The position numbers and the translations under genes are program-made. Below are positions 41,451 to 51,309 of a stretch of 64,000 nucleotides of DNA, one piece after another; position 1 is the stretch's first letter, and each line of letters begins with the position of its first letter. Where the stretch lies: assembly GCF_006443095.1 (NCBI RefSeq), contig NZ_VFWZ01000003.1:1-64000 (forward strand), read 5' to 3'. Below the pieces are notes generated by a model. It was not told where the DNA came from, did no database searches, and saw nothing but the letters and a program-made list of their open reading frames with translations. This stretch comes from Aquimarina algicola. GTDB taxonomy: Bacteria; Bacteroidota; Bacteroidia; Flavobacteriales; Flavobacteriaceae.

Positions 41451-42415
41451 ACCGTTAACAATCCGTTTCTTCGTTTGTATTCTTCTATAAACGACTGTTT
41501 CATTTCCACCCCTTTATAGCGGTTCAGGAATTCTTCTACATTCGATTCTTCTTTTACATATGCTGCCTTGTCAGGGTGCATGGTTAGAAAATAACTATCG
41601 ATACTGTCTTTGAGGGTTTTTCCATTCCGCACCGGGCGTACTGCTTTCCCCATAGGGTCTTTAACCCCTGTTTGTCGTAACATTTCTAACTCATATACCC
41701 GTTGAAAGTTGACCATTGTCCGCAGGGTCATAATATCTTCCATTTCATTGGCATTTTTGTCTTTGCCTTCATAGGTCAAAATGGTATTGCGAATGTTTAT
41801 ACAGGCATCGACAAGGTGCGGATAGATCAATGACCGTTCAAGGGATTCATTAAAACCAATCTCATAGCTACTCCCACTAAAGCGGTCTAACAAAGAGCTG
41901 TCTTGCTTATTGTTTCCTATATAGGTGCTGCTGATCGCTTTACCAAATACATTTCCAGTGGCAATGCATCCAAAGTCAGGATGCTTTTCCACAGGTTCGT
42001 TTAATCCGTTAAAGATGATTGCCCCTTCTTTGGCGCTTTTTGCCAGTGGGTCATTCAATAGCCCTGCGGTGTTCGGGTCGAGTTTGGGCATTTCGTCAAT
42101 AATTAGGATTTTACCCTCCCGCCATGCTTCAATAAGCCCACCTTCTTTATAGCCGGTGATGGTTTGCCCTCCTTTGATATCAATAGGAGAGGTATACTGA
42201 TTGCAGGTGATGATGATAAAAGGCAATGCTTTTTTGTCGTTTTCCCTTCTTCCGAAGTGGGCATAAGCAGCTTTTTCTGCCAAGGTTGTTTTTCCTGTTC
42301 CGGCAATGCCTTTTAAAAAGACGTTATTGCCCACCCGCAAATCATCAAGGATTTTCATAAAACTTGGGATTTGATCGATTTCAGGAATATCTAAAGTTTC
42401 TGTATAGGTTTTCAT
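41447..42415 (-). CDS. MoxR/CobS-type AAA+ ATPase
   Basis: The 322-aa product has Walker A GIAGTGKT (residues 36-43), Walker B ILIIDEM (103-109) and a sensor-type stretch FGCIATGNVFG, typical of NorQ/CobS-like MoxR AAA+ proteins. The downstream gene, overlapping by 4 bp, is its likely VWA-type partner. Such pairs insert cofactors or remodel proteins; their role in a mobile element is unknown. Confidence 0.9.
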   Translation of the reverse strand: MKTYTETLDIPEIDQIPSFMKILDDLRVGNNVFLKGIAGTGKTTLAEKAAYAHFGRRENDKKALPFIIITCNQYTSPIDIKGGQTITGYKEGGLIEAWREGKILIIDEMPKLDPNTAGLLNDPLAKSAKEGAIIFNGLNEPVEKHPDFGCIATGNVFGKAISSTYIGNNKQDSSLLDRFSGSSYEIGFNESLERSLIYPHLVDACINIRNTILTYEGKDKNANEMEDIMTLRTMVNFQRVYELEMLRQTGVKDPMGKAVRPVRNGKTLKDSIDSYFLTMHPDKAAYVKEESNVEEFLNRYKGVEMKQSFIEEYKRRNGLLTV

Positions 42416-42430
42416 GACTGTTTTTTTGAG

Positions 42431-45400
42431 TTAAGCAGCAAGTGCTGTATAGGCGAGTTGTAGTTTATCCAAGAGGATATCTATCACTCCGATAGGACTG
42501 ATCATATCTTCATAGATGGCTTTACCAAATTCTTGTGGGGTATACCTTCCGAAAACAAATTCAGAATTTCCATCTTCGTGGGGGTGGTTGGTTAAAAAAT
42601 ACCCCAACAGCTCTATAGCTTTATATATCGGTTCGCTTTTGGCTTGTTGAAGGATCGTTTTAAACTCCTCGGCAATGGGTGTTCCTTTAATGGCATTACG
42701 CCATTCCAAGTACGGGATTTCGATGTTCTTGAATATCGGTACAAGGGTATAGTTGTACTTTTCTTTATCGGTCAATATCCGTTCGTAGGTGACTGTTCCA
42801 AAAGGGTATGCTCCATTAGGTTCATTGTATTCGATAAATCCGACTTGTGGATTACTCCCTGTACCATAGGCGCGCCCAAGCTCATACTGATAACGTTCAT
42901 CACTGCTAGTGGTGCGCTCACTCCAATCTGACGCATTCTCTATTTCCCAATCTTCCAGTTCCCGTGAAGGGGCTTCTATTTTAATGCCATATCCATCCAG
43001 GACTTTTAGAAAGGCAAGGAGATTATTGTCCGATAGTGTTCCCACCATATCCCCGGCGTTTTGAATAAATTCAGGAAGCTCATCAGGGCTTTGCCCTTCC
43101 TGACGCATGATTAGCCCTCGGAGCGCTGCATCTAAAGGAAGTTGATACTGTTTTTTCTTTTTAATCAATACCTGAACATACCCCTCTTTCACTTTTTTAA
43201 ACCGTATGCTCCCCGTATGGTCTTCAAAACTAGTATCGGTTTCTAAGGCTCGAATCGAGTTGATCCCTTCCGAAATCGGCATCAGTGCGAAAGGCGCTTC
43301 TTTTCTTCCAAAATCCCGTGCCATTAAAATGCCACTTTTAATCGTTCCGGTTGTGGTATTGTACTTAATCAGTTTGTTATATCGCCCTATTTCTTTGGAG
43401 ACTGCTAAAATATTTTCCGTGAGGATAAACCGTTTTTCCCGTTTTAAAGATGCCTGCTTAATCAGCTCGTTCCAATTACTCGATACCTGTACGCGTTCTT
43501 CATCGGTAATCTCTTGGCTTTCTGCGTATATCCCGGCGAGATACTCTCTACAATATCTAAGGTCGTAGGTGACCGATTTGCGAGAATCTGCTACTGCAAA
43601 GTGAAAAGTGATATTGGCTAACGTATAGGGATTTTCATTTCTCCTCCCCATCTTTATTCCCGTAAAAAATCCAAAACTCCCTTCACGAATAGAGGATATT
43701 AATGGAACTTTAACGATATCGCCAACTTTCCAATAGCTTGCATATCGGGTGATGTGTTTTTGTATGGAAAGCAATTCTTTTTCCTGAATGGCAATCGCAC
43801 TTTTTTTGTCTGTTATGCGTTCTTGTTGTCGTTCTCGTAACAGGGCAATCTTTTCATTGGCAGCTTCATCTGCTCCGGAACCTTCTTCCGGTAGTTGGGC
43901 AAGCTCTTTTTCCATCACTTCGATAATGTCCAGCAGTTTTGCTTTTCTGGAAGCAATAAGCTCAGGATACTCCTTTTCTAACTGCGCAAGAAAATCCTTT
44001 TGTAACTGTTTAGGCGTTTTCCCATCCAGTTGTTTGGTAATCCGCTCATCCACTTCCGCTTTGGTAAATGGACGTTCTAAATTGTTGATGATGGTTTTAT
44101 CCCGAACGGTATTCTTTCCAAATGGGGTATTGCCCCCATTTCCCTGATAATGCAAAAACCGTTTTTGGATTTCTGCATCCAAGGGTAAAAATTCGGTTTC
44201 CAGATCGTATGTGCCTTGTTGCTTTTCAATAGCAACAAGGTGGTTATAGCGTGCAATCAGATCATTGAATAATTGTTCTTGTTCCTCTACATACAGGAGT
44301 CCTGCACGTCCGGTCACTTGTCGTATTGCCCCGACTTTTGTTTTTTTACGTTCTTCTTTTCCGCCCCATGTTTTTACATAAGTAGGTTTTCCAAGACGCT
44401 CGGACATCTGTGGATTATCATCGACCCATTGCCATGCTACTTCATCCCCATATTTGTTGAACAAGTCCGGGCTTTTAAAAGTATGTTCACTGGTATTCTG
44501 CGAACCCGTAGTATTGGCATCCAAAGATTTTAATTTCCCTTTGAGCATGGTCATTAACCGGACTTCCATTGGAATATCACTAGCCATATAGATATAGCCG
44601 GGCAAATTGACCTGTTTGGTACGGTTGATGCGTCCAATCTTTTGAATTTCAACATTGATATCCAATTCAAATTGATGACTGATCATAATCCGTTGACGTT
44701 GGTCTTTAAATTCTTCAGAAGAATGTGCCGATGCCCCTGTACTTCCGCTTTGATTGATCAGTAAAACATCATATTCCCCACTATTGAAAGATCGGAAGGA
44801 TTCTTCCGTATCCCCTTTAAAAGCGCTTACAATGGCTTGGTCTTCCTCAAAAAACAACCGTTGGTTTCTTCCTGTAACTTCCGATACCCTAAAATGCTTG
44901 CCTTTATGCCCTCCGAGCGTTTCAGGTTTGGTTTCTTTCTGGATTAAATGAATCAGTTGATCGATAGGGCTTACACTAAGCCCCGAAGCTTCCATAAGCA
45001 TTTCTCTTTTGATCCGATGGTATTCGTCAATACCCGGTTGTGGTAAGCTGGAAAGGTCTACTTTTCGTTTACTTTTCTTATTCTCAATATCGGTAAAACT
45101 ATAGCCCAGTACACTATCCAAGCCTTTAATCAAACTTCTACTGAAATTCAATTCTTCCATTGGGATCACATCTCCTGACGATACTTTCATCTCTTTCAAA
45201 AAAGTACCCATCGTCGATTTAAAAGCAATGACCACTTTTTTATCTTGTCGCAACAATTCAAGGGTCTTTTTGGCTACTTCTTCAACCTTTAATGCAAAAA
45301 GCATTTGATCCACAATATTGAACACCCTAGAAAAATAAGGGGCTTGTTTTACCCCTAGTCCTTTAGGTTTTTGACTGACCGATTCGTCTACTTTTTTAGC

Positions 45401-46681
45401 TTGCCGATCAATGGTATCCAGGATATTGTCGACATAATCCCTTTCAAAGCGTACCACATCATTCATAAGGGTAATGATACGGTTCACGCGTTCCCGGTTT
45501 CGGCTACGGGCAGGTTCTTGATCTAAGGTGATGTATTGAATGTCAATGCCCTCACCGGAACGTTTACGACCAATGAGCTGTCCACTCTCCGATAGGTTAG
45601 ATGCTGATATTTCCTGTAGGGCTAATCCTCCGCTGGTCATCGCACCAACCAAATCTTCATCACTCATTCCTGCTTCTTGGATAGCGGTCTTTTTCGCATA
45701 AAAAGGCATGACCTCCGGGTACTTCGCAAAGGTGGCACTTAAAAAACAACAAGCTTTTGTCATGGGCAGTACCTCCCGCATCCATTTTCCGATTTTAGAA
45801 TCATAGCCCCCTGCCATATGAGATTCATCGAGGATAAAAACCACCTCTTTGTATTTCTTACTGCCTGGTACAGCCGATTTACAAATGTTTTTTAACCACT
45901 TCCGCTTAAACGGGTGTGCGCTTTGGATTTGTGAATAACTGGAAAAAATCACATTATACTCAGAAGGTAAGTAATCAATGGAATCCTGTATAGTAAGTTC
46001 AGGAGTGGTTTCGGGATCGGGAAAGGGCGTGTTTGTATTTTTATGCCACAAAATAGATTCTTGACTCTCTATGGGATAGGTCTTTTCATAGGTCAATAGC
46101 TCCATTTGTTGTTTCGCGCCAAGAGGACTAAACACGACGTGACCATCTTGATCTTTGACATTGGCTTTATCCACATTGAGAATAAAGGGGTTGATATCTT
46201 CAAAGGCAATCCCTTTTAAATCCCGGTATATATCAGTGAACAAATTTGGAGAACGGGTAATGAATATGGGCAAGTATCCGTTCATGATCGCATGGCGGAT
46301 CACCGCTGCTGCCTGCCGACCTTTTCCAAGCCCCGTTTGATCAGCTATAATTACCCCTTGACCACGCTCAAATTGTTTTAAATAGAGCGCAACCCCATCG
46401 ATCTGTTCTGCCGATAATGCCTTCCATAAGGCAGCACTGGAAACGTATTTCAGGGCATTACGAACATAATTATCAATATTTCCTTTTTCCTTAACAATAC
46501 GGTTCAGGGCTTTCTGTGCTTCAAAAGCCATATTCTTAGGAATCAGGGTATCCATCACAAAGGAAGCCTTTGATTTTGGAACATAGCGAACTAAGGCAGT
46601 TTGAGCAGCTGCTAAATTGGCTACCTCTTGAGCTTCTTGGGTAAATTCTTCGGGTATTTCTGCAATTGTTTCTTCTGACAT
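42431..46681 (-). CDS. Strawberry-notch-type SNF2/DEAD helicase, DarB-like
   Basis: The 1416-aa product has GVIIADQTGLGKGRQAAAVI (Walker A region, residues about 109-128), DESH (about 285-288) and a C-terminal strawberry-notch helicase part (LLINQSGSTGASAH, INVEIQKIGRINRT), then long alpha-helical regions. Phage P1 DarB joins a methyltransferase to a helicase of this type; here the two activities are separate neighbouring genes. Predicted roles are DNA translocation in anti-restriction or genome modification. The 3' part after about residue 750 is unassigned. Confidence 0.85.
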   Translation of the reverse strand: MSEETIAEIPEEFTQEAQEVANLAAAQTALVRYVPKSKASFVMDTLIPKNMAFEAQKALNRIVKEKGNIDNYVRNALKYVSSAALWKALSAEQIDGVALYLKQFERGQGVIIADQTGLGKGRQAAAVIRHAIMNGYLPIFITRSPNLFTDIYRDLKGIAFEDINPFILNVDKANVKDQDGHVVFSPLGAKQQMELLTYEKTYPIESQESILWHKNTNTPFPDPETTPELTIQDSIDYLPSEYNVIFSSYSQIQSAHPFKRKWLKNICKSAVPGSKKYKEVVFILDESHMAGGYDSKIGKWMREVLPMTKACCFLSATFAKYPEVMPFYAKKTAIQEAGMSDEDLVGAMTSGGLALQEISASNLSESGQLIGRKRSGEGIDIQYITLDQEPARSRNRERVNRIITLMNDVVRFERDYVDNILDTIDRQAKKVDESVSQKPKGLGVKQAPYFSRVFNIVDQMLFALKVEEVAKKTLELLRQDKKVVIAFKSTMGTFLKEMKVSSGDVIPMEELNFSRSLIKGLDSVLGYSFTDIENKKSKRKVDLSSLPQPGIDEYHRIKREMLMEASGLSVSPIDQLIHLIQKETKPETLGGHKGKHFRVSEVTGRNQRLFFEEDQAIVSAFKGDTEESFRSFNSGEYDVLLINQSGSTGASAHSSEEFKDQRQRIMISHQFELDINVEIQKIGRINRTKQVNLPGYIYMASDIPMEVRLMTMLKGKLKSLDANTTGSQNTSEHTFKSPDLFNKYGDEVAWQWVDDNPQMSERLGKPTYVKTWGGKEERKKTKVGAIRQVTGRAGLLYVEEQEQLFNDLIARYNHLVAIEKQQGTYDLETEFLPLDAEIQKRFLHYQGNGGNTPFGKNTVRDKTIINNLERPFTKAEVDERITKQLDGKTPKQLQKDFLAQLEKEYPELIASRKAKLLDIIEVMEKELAQLPEEGSGADEAANEKIALLRERQQERITDKKSAIAIQEKELLSIQKHITRYASYWKVGDIVKVPLISSIREGSFGFFTGIKMGRRNENPYTLANITFHFAVADSRKSVTYDLRYCREYLAGIYAESQEITDEERVQVSSNWNELIKQASLKREKRFILTENILAVSKEIGRYNKLIKYNTTTGTIKSGILMARDFGRKEAPFALMPISEGINSIRALETDTSFEDHTGSIRFKKVKEGYVQVLIKKKKQYQLPLDAALRGLIMRQEGQSPDELPEFIQNAGDMVGTLSDNNLLAFLKVLDGYGIKIEAPSRELEDWEIENASDWSERTTSSDERYQYELGRAYGTGSNPQVGFIEYNEPNGAYPFGTVTYERILTDKEKYNYTLVPIFKNIEIPYLEWRNAIKGTPIAEEFKTILQQAKSEPIYKAIELLGYFLTNHPHEDGNSEFVFGRYTPQEFGKAIYEDMISPIGVIDILLDKLQLAYTALAA

Positions 46682-46697
46682 CTCTTTTAGGGTTTAA

Positions 46698-47117
46698 TTA
46701 TTGGTCTTGGCAGGCAAGCATTTCTAAATAGGTTCGTAGGGTCACTTGGGCATAGAGCTGCACAGCTTCTTCTTTATCGATCTCCCAAAACATTCGGGAA
46801 TTCCCCGGTAGATGCTCATCCATCGTATCCCAATTCGTTTGTAACGTCCAAAGGGCTTTATGCATCGCATCACTTTGAAACAAAAAGGTGGCAATTTCAT
46901 CTGTGGTATCGCCACTGTTATAGATAACACCCAAATATTCTTCGATCAGCATTATAGGATCATCTCCCTCTGCAATAGCGCGTTCGATTAGCTCATGCAA
47001 TTGAATGTAAAGGGCAGACTCATGGTCGTCATAATTGGTAAATTCTTCAGGGTTGTAGACCATATATAAAATAGCTTCTGCCCTTGAAGTCATCAATTGA
47101 TTGTTATAGAATATCAT
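46698..47117 (-). CDS. Hypothetical protein (139 aa) between methyltransferase and helicase
   Basis: The product (MIFYNNQLMTSRAEAILYMV) is helical and acidic, unrecognised, and overlaps the methyltransferase gene by 14 bp. Its place suggests a subunit or regulator of the pair. Confidence 0.6.
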   Translation of the reverse strand: MIFYNNQLMTSRAEAILYMVYNPEEFTNYDDHESALYIQLHELIERAIAEGDDPIMLIEEYLGVIYNSGDTTDEIATFLFQSDAMHKALWTLQTNWDTMDEHLPGNSRMFWEIDKEEAVQLYAQVTLRTYLEMLACQDQ

Positions 47118-50100
47118 AGTTCGTTTCGATTTTAAGTTTTTGTAGTAATACGTCTATTGGGGTTTTGATATGGGGCTGTACCCGTTGCCACAATTCTTCA
47201 AAAGTGTTGACAACCACATCTAAACGCCCTGCTTGTTTTCGAGTGGGGGCGATAGCTCTATTGGTCGGTTTTCGCTTTCTTCCGCTAATGAGAACCAACA
47301 TTGTTTTTGGGGTTGCGCCTTGTTTGTTGTAAAGCGTAAACCCGTCTAGGTTGATCACATCATCTACATGGTAATGCATATACAACCAATTGAAAAAGGG
47401 GCGCGCTTTTGCTATATATCCACGATCATCAAAGTAGATATGCCCCATTAAGAGTAAGGCTGCTTTTCCACTGTCCTTTAAGGTATCCAGGGCAATCCCT
47501 GACATGGCGTGTTCCAATCGCAATCGGTTTTTATCCAATCGCCTATAGCTATTAAAGAATTCACTGACAATCCATTTTTTTTCATTGACTTGGGCATCCC
47601 AACTGGCAAAAGGAGGATTGGTCACCATCACATCAAAAGCACGGGTCATTTGTTTTGGGAAGGGTTCGGCTGCATTCTGATAGGTGATTTTTGCAAAGCC
47701 TTGTTTTTCCAGAGATGCCCTGCGGTTGTTGTCAATTTCATTGACGTGGGTCTTTTTGGGGTCTGCGCCAAGGACTAATAGTCCGTTTCCGGCACTGGGT
47801 TCAAAGACCTTTTGGGCATTTACCATATCAGTGTATTCTGCTATAATCGCTCCTATAGGACAAGGGGTAGAATACTGTTTATAGAGTTCTTTACTGCTGT
47901 CGGAATAGGCATAACCGGGTTGCACTTCATCCCAAAAGGCAGTCATAGACTGCAATTTATATTCAAAAGAACCGGGTTGTTGATACAGCATTTTGTACCA
48001 TAACAGCCAGCTTAGTTCTACCGCTTCCCATAGCATCCCCAAATTTGGTACGCCTGCTTCTGATTTGACTGCTTCTACCTGTTTTTTGGTCAGTCGCCTG
48101 CCTTCTATATAGTGATCGTGCATGATGGCAATGACCTTATCCAAATAATCGAGGGCATTGCCCTTTTTAATTGGGGGATCAGCGGTATAGAAAAAGTCTT
48201 CGATTAGTAATGATGCTACTTTTTGAACGGGCTGATCGGCATAATTCTCAATCATCCTGCCCTCTAATAATTGTTCTAAAATAGTGTCGCGAAAGACCTC
48301 AAACTGCTCATCAGTAAAGGTGTATGCTTTTTGGTGAACTTCTTTTAATAATGCTTCATAGAGTTCTTTTTGGAACAACTCTTGTTCTTCATAGAGGAAC
48401 TCTTGCAAGGCATCGATCTCTGATCGAAGGGTGGTAATCTGTTCGGATAAAGATGTTTTAAGGGCTATACTCTCTTTATCCCGTTTGCCTTTCAATGTGA
48501 CTAGTCGCTTTTCAAAAGCTTCAATACGCTTTTGATGGTCATTCTCAATATGGGTTTCATATTGCGCTTGCAAATCCCCCCAACGGGCATGTAAATCAAA
48601 TACCTTACGATTCTGTTGATACACTTCTGTTCCCGTAAAAGGGATCGTAAAACCTTTTTTTACCAATAGGGTTCTGACATCAGTGTCTTGCTGCTCGTCC
48701 AAAGCAGCTTCAGAAATGTCCTCTTGTTCTGCTATGGATTCAGGAGGGGTGGCTACATTCATATAGTCACGAATCACCGTTTTAGAAGTTTGTGATGTAG
48801 GAGTATCAGGCTCTTTTTGGGTAGATGGATATGGGGCAATCGTGTAGGGCTTGATCAATACCGTTTCAGGATATGCAACCATATAACTCACTGCAGCACT
48901 TAGTTTCCCCGTTGTAATCGCACTCCCTGAATAGACAACCTCATTTTCTTCATTGGGTCTGAGGGTGTTTATAATAAGGGATTGTGTTTCTTTTTCAAAT
49001 AAAAACCCGATCATATCCCGATCCGATTCGATAGTGACCTTGAGAACATTTAATGCTTCGGGTGGGGTGGTTTCATCTTTTGAGGATGCATAGGTAAAAT
49101 GCAAGGTGTCCGGTTTGGCATCAATAAGGTGCTGAAACCGTTCGAGCAATTCCGCTTTAACCTGAGTCCATTTTTGTACAATGCGATATTTGGGATATGT
49201 AGGGATTTCAAGAGGGGGCAATGACAATGCATCGGTAAGTGGGGTGAAAAGATCAATAAACTGCTGTTGGGTTATCAATCGGTTTAGCTTTGATAAGGAG
49301 ATTTCCTGCCTTTTTAGAAATTCCTGTACGGTTTTTTCAAAAGCATTTGTTTTTTGCGTGGTCAATACTTCATTAAATGTATTCCTTACATCTTGGATGA
49401 TTTCTTTATCCTTTTCTACATCACTTTGTATGGCTAATGCATCTAATTGTTCACCTACTGTTTGTACAATTGTGGTCAGCTCGCTTTCATTTGAAGGGGT
49501 ATCCGATACAACCTCTGAAATGGGCATTTCTATAAGGGTATCGGTTTCTTCTTTTGATTGTTCTTTTTTAGTACTTTGTTGTTGCGTTTTAGGATCGGAA
49601 ATTTCAATCCCCAATTCTTTAGCGTATGCTATAGTGGCTTGTAATGCTTTGCCTAGTACGTTATTTTTTTTATCCTCATTGGATAGGATAGTATCTTTAA
49701 CGCTGATCTGTGATTCGATGCGGGTGATCACTTCTTTAAAAGCAAGTTGTAAGGCTTCGTTTTTAGTGGTATAAGGAGTACTGCGATCACTAAGGGGAGA
49801 CGAATTATCACTATAATCCCCAAAATTCTTTTGGGTACTCACCGCAAATCGATATTGGTCATTTTCATCATGGACTATTTGTATAGTCGCTTCATACTTG
49901 GCGGTTTTTGGAATGGGAATGTCAATACGCTCATAGCGATCTTTTGCAGTTTCTTCGGTATACACCCCGTTTTTATTGGTCAATTGTTGTGGTACGGGCT
50001 GTGCTGTCGTTGGTGTTTCAGCGATTATTTGTTGTTGTTCCGGGAGGATCACATCATCTTGAGCAAGCATTTTACGCGCACCGGAACGGTTATTTTTCGG

Positions 50101-50529
50101 AATAGCAGTCGCACTTTTAAAATTAGCCCCATACATTCGTTTTCCATATTGTTCAGCAATCATTATCGCAACGGAACGCCTGGGATCAAAAACCAGCTTC
50201 TTTTCGGTTTTAGAAATTCCTTGCTCCATAAATGTGAGGGTAGCAATAGAAAAATGACCTGAAGCAATGGAAGCTATTTCTGCCGTATAAGAGGGAATGA
50301 TCGGAATAGCAGTATACTCACAATCTCCTAAAAGACACTGTTGAAGATCAGTGGCAAATTGAATATAGGTGGTTGCCAAACGTGCATGGAATACATTTGG
50401 AACAGAAGCATTACTCACAAACCCCAAACGCTTTAAATAGGTCTTTAGGGAAGTAGGTACTTCCTTGATAAAGTGCAGGCGTATTTTTTTACTTTGAGCA
50501 TCGGTAGTGATGTTGATGTGATCTTCCAT
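47104..50529 (-). CDS. N6-adenine DNA methyltransferase, DarB-like large protein
   Basis: The 1141-aa product carries an N6-adenine methyltransferase domain near its C-terminus: motif I VFEPSAGNGLLVLGA (about residues 908-922) and motif IV NPPF (971-974). The N-terminal 750 residues include coiled coil (about 660-740) and unassigned parts (for example KRLGFVSNASVPNVFHARL at the start). The strawberry-notch helicase follows with one small gene between. Together they look like a split DarB-type anti-restriction or self-modification system. The promoter region is the repeat-rich gap upstream. Confidence 0.85.
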   Translation of the reverse strand: MEDHINITTDAQSKKIRLHFIKEVPTSLKTYLKRLGFVSNASVPNVFHARLATTYIQFATDLQQCLLGDCEYTAIPIIPSYTAEIASIASGHFSIATLTFMEQGISKTEKKLVFDPRRSVAIMIAEQYGKRMYGANFKSATAIPKNNRSGARKMLAQDDVILPEQQQIIAETPTTAQPVPQQLTNKNGVYTEETAKDRYERIDIPIPKTAKYEATIQIVHDENDQYRFAVSTQKNFGDYSDNSSPLSDRSTPYTTKNEALQLAFKEVITRIESQISVKDTILSNEDKKNNVLGKALQATIAYAKELGIEISDPKTQQQSTKKEQSKEETDTLIEMPISEVVSDTPSNESELTTIVQTVGEQLDALAIQSDVEKDKEIIQDVRNTFNEVLTTQKTNAFEKTVQEFLKRQEISLSKLNRLITQQQFIDLFTPLTDALSLPPLEIPTYPKYRIVQKWTQVKAELLERFQHLIDAKPDTLHFTYASSKDETTPPEALNVLKVTIESDRDMIGFLFEKETQSLIINTLRPNEENEVVYSGSAITTGKLSAAVSYMVAYPETVLIKPYTIAPYPSTQKEPDTPTSQTSKTVIRDYMNVATPPESIAEQEDISEAALDEQQDTDVRTLLVKKGFTIPFTGTEVYQQNRKVFDLHARWGDLQAQYETHIENDHQKRIEAFEKRLVTLKGKRDKESIALKTSLSEQITTLRSEIDALQEFLYEEQELFQKELYEALLKEVHQKAYTFTDEQFEVFRDTILEQLLEGRMIENYADQPVQKVASLLIEDFFYTADPPIKKGNALDYLDKVIAIMHDHYIEGRRLTKKQVEAVKSEAGVPNLGMLWEAVELSWLLWYKMLYQQPGSFEYKLQSMTAFWDEVQPGYAYSDSSKELYKQYSTPCPIGAIIAEYTDMVNAQKVFEPSAGNGLLVLGADPKKTHVNEIDNNRRASLEKQGFAKITYQNAAEPFPKQMTRAFDVMVTNPPFASWDAQVNEKKWIVSEFFNSYRRLDKNRLRLEHAMSGIALDTLKDSGKAALLLMGHIYFDDRGYIAKARPFFNWLYMHYHVDDVINLDGFTLYNKQGATPKTMLVLISGRKRKPTNRAIAPTRKQAGRLDVVVNTFEELWQRVQPHIKTPIDVLLQKLKIETNYDIL

Positions 50530-50552
50530 AAGTACTTTCTTTTTGGTGATGT

Positions 50553-50562
50553 ATTTCGTACC
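50553..50562. promoter_or_regulatory. GGTACGAAAT motif just upstream of the methyltransferase gene
   Basis: ATTTCGTACC (complement GGTACGAAAT) lies 24 bp upstream of the methyltransferase start codon. Related copies stand at 28732-28744, 28798-28809 and 51195-51206, always in intergenic DNA of the element. Confidence 0.5.
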
Positions 50563-50564
50563 TG

Positions 50565-50786
50565 TGGATATTTGGATATACCATTTTTAAAATGCCATTT
50601 TGGATATGCTATTGTAGGATTTCCAAAATACCATTTCCAAAACGCTGTAGTAGCATTTTTGGATATGCCATTTCCGATTTTTGGATATGCCATTACCAAA
50701 TTGATTTTCAAATGGATATACTATTTTCAAATCTTTGGATATGCCATTTTCAAAAATGCCATTTTCGGGCATTGGATATCCCATTT
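50565..50786. repeat. Cluster of about seven TGGATATGCCATTT repeats
   Basis: Copies start at 50573, 50601, 50660, 50682, 50713, 50736 and 50773, with a partial one at 50565. The core is TGGATAT, then G/A/C, then CYATT, and spacing is irregular (22-59 bp). A second repeat, GTAGGATTTCCAAAATACCA, occurs twice (50614 and 50800). The region is upstream of the methyltransferase-helicase block. Candidate uses are iterons of a replication origin or operators. Irregular spacing and the lack of spacer uniformity argue against CRISPR. Confidence 0.65.
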
Positions 50787-50949
50787 CCAAAATGCTGCGG
50801 TAGGATTTCCAAAATACCATTTTGGAAATGCCTTGTCCAAAATCATCGTACCGAAATACGTACTGGAAAGTTCTTCTCTCTAGAAGTCACTTTACCCCCT
50901 CTTTTTTGAGGAAAGTTATATATCCTATCGGATGCCATTGACCGATAAA

Positions 50950-50982
50950 AAACAGGATCTTCCCACTGGAAGTCTCCTGTTT
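50950..50982 (-). terminator. Rho-independent terminator in the repeat-rich gap
   Basis: AAACAGGA (50950-50957) pairs with TCCTGTTT (50975-50982), with an inner CTTCC/GGAAG stem and a CACT loop. On the minus strand it is followed by a T-rich tract, so it ends transcripts from the genes on its right. Confidence 0.75.
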
Positions 50983-51194
50983 AGATATTTGAATGGGAAA
51001 GACCTAAAAAGTTAACAAAACAAAGCATTACGGAGGTCTTTCAGGATCAAATATAATAAGAGTTTTTCTGTTTTTTTGGTAAGGGTACGCCCAAAAGGTA
51101 CGATCTCCTAAAGGGAATAGGACACCTACTATGGCATATCCCTTGATATATCAAAGCTCCCAATTTATACCCCCCGATAATACATACCATTTGA

Positions 51195-51206
51195 GGGGTA
51201 CGAAAT
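51195..51206. promoter_or_regulatory. GGGGTACGAAAT motif
   Basis: An exact 12-base match to 28798-28809 in another intergenic region of the same element. It supports one shared binding factor or promoter class. Confidence 0.5.
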
Positions 51207-51309
51207 TAATTATAGGGGGGTATAAATAGAAAGCAAATCATACAGTCACATTGCGGGGGTAATGTCACTTTTATTTGTTAATTTTTAAAAGACATCAATG
51301 TAAAAGTAG

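Larger units (their letters stand above)
50787..51309. other. Intergenic region between repeat cluster and the 51310 gene
   Basis: No gene is seen. It contains one terminator (50950-50982), a GGGGTACGAAAT motif (51195-51206) and several G/C-rich short runs (51100-51230, for example GGGGGGTATAAATAG). It probably combines the transcription end of the upstream gene with promoter signals for the methyltransferase-helicase block. Confidence 0.5.

Noticed and set aside
47104..50529. Classical restriction-modification system
   Set aside because: A methyltransferase with a helicase is present but no nuclease motif was recognised; the DarB-like arrangement fits better.
50565..50830. Repeat cluster as a CRISPR array
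   Set aside because: Repeats are only about 14 bp, degenerate and at irregular distances of 22-59 bp, spacers resemble the repeats, and no cas gene is near.
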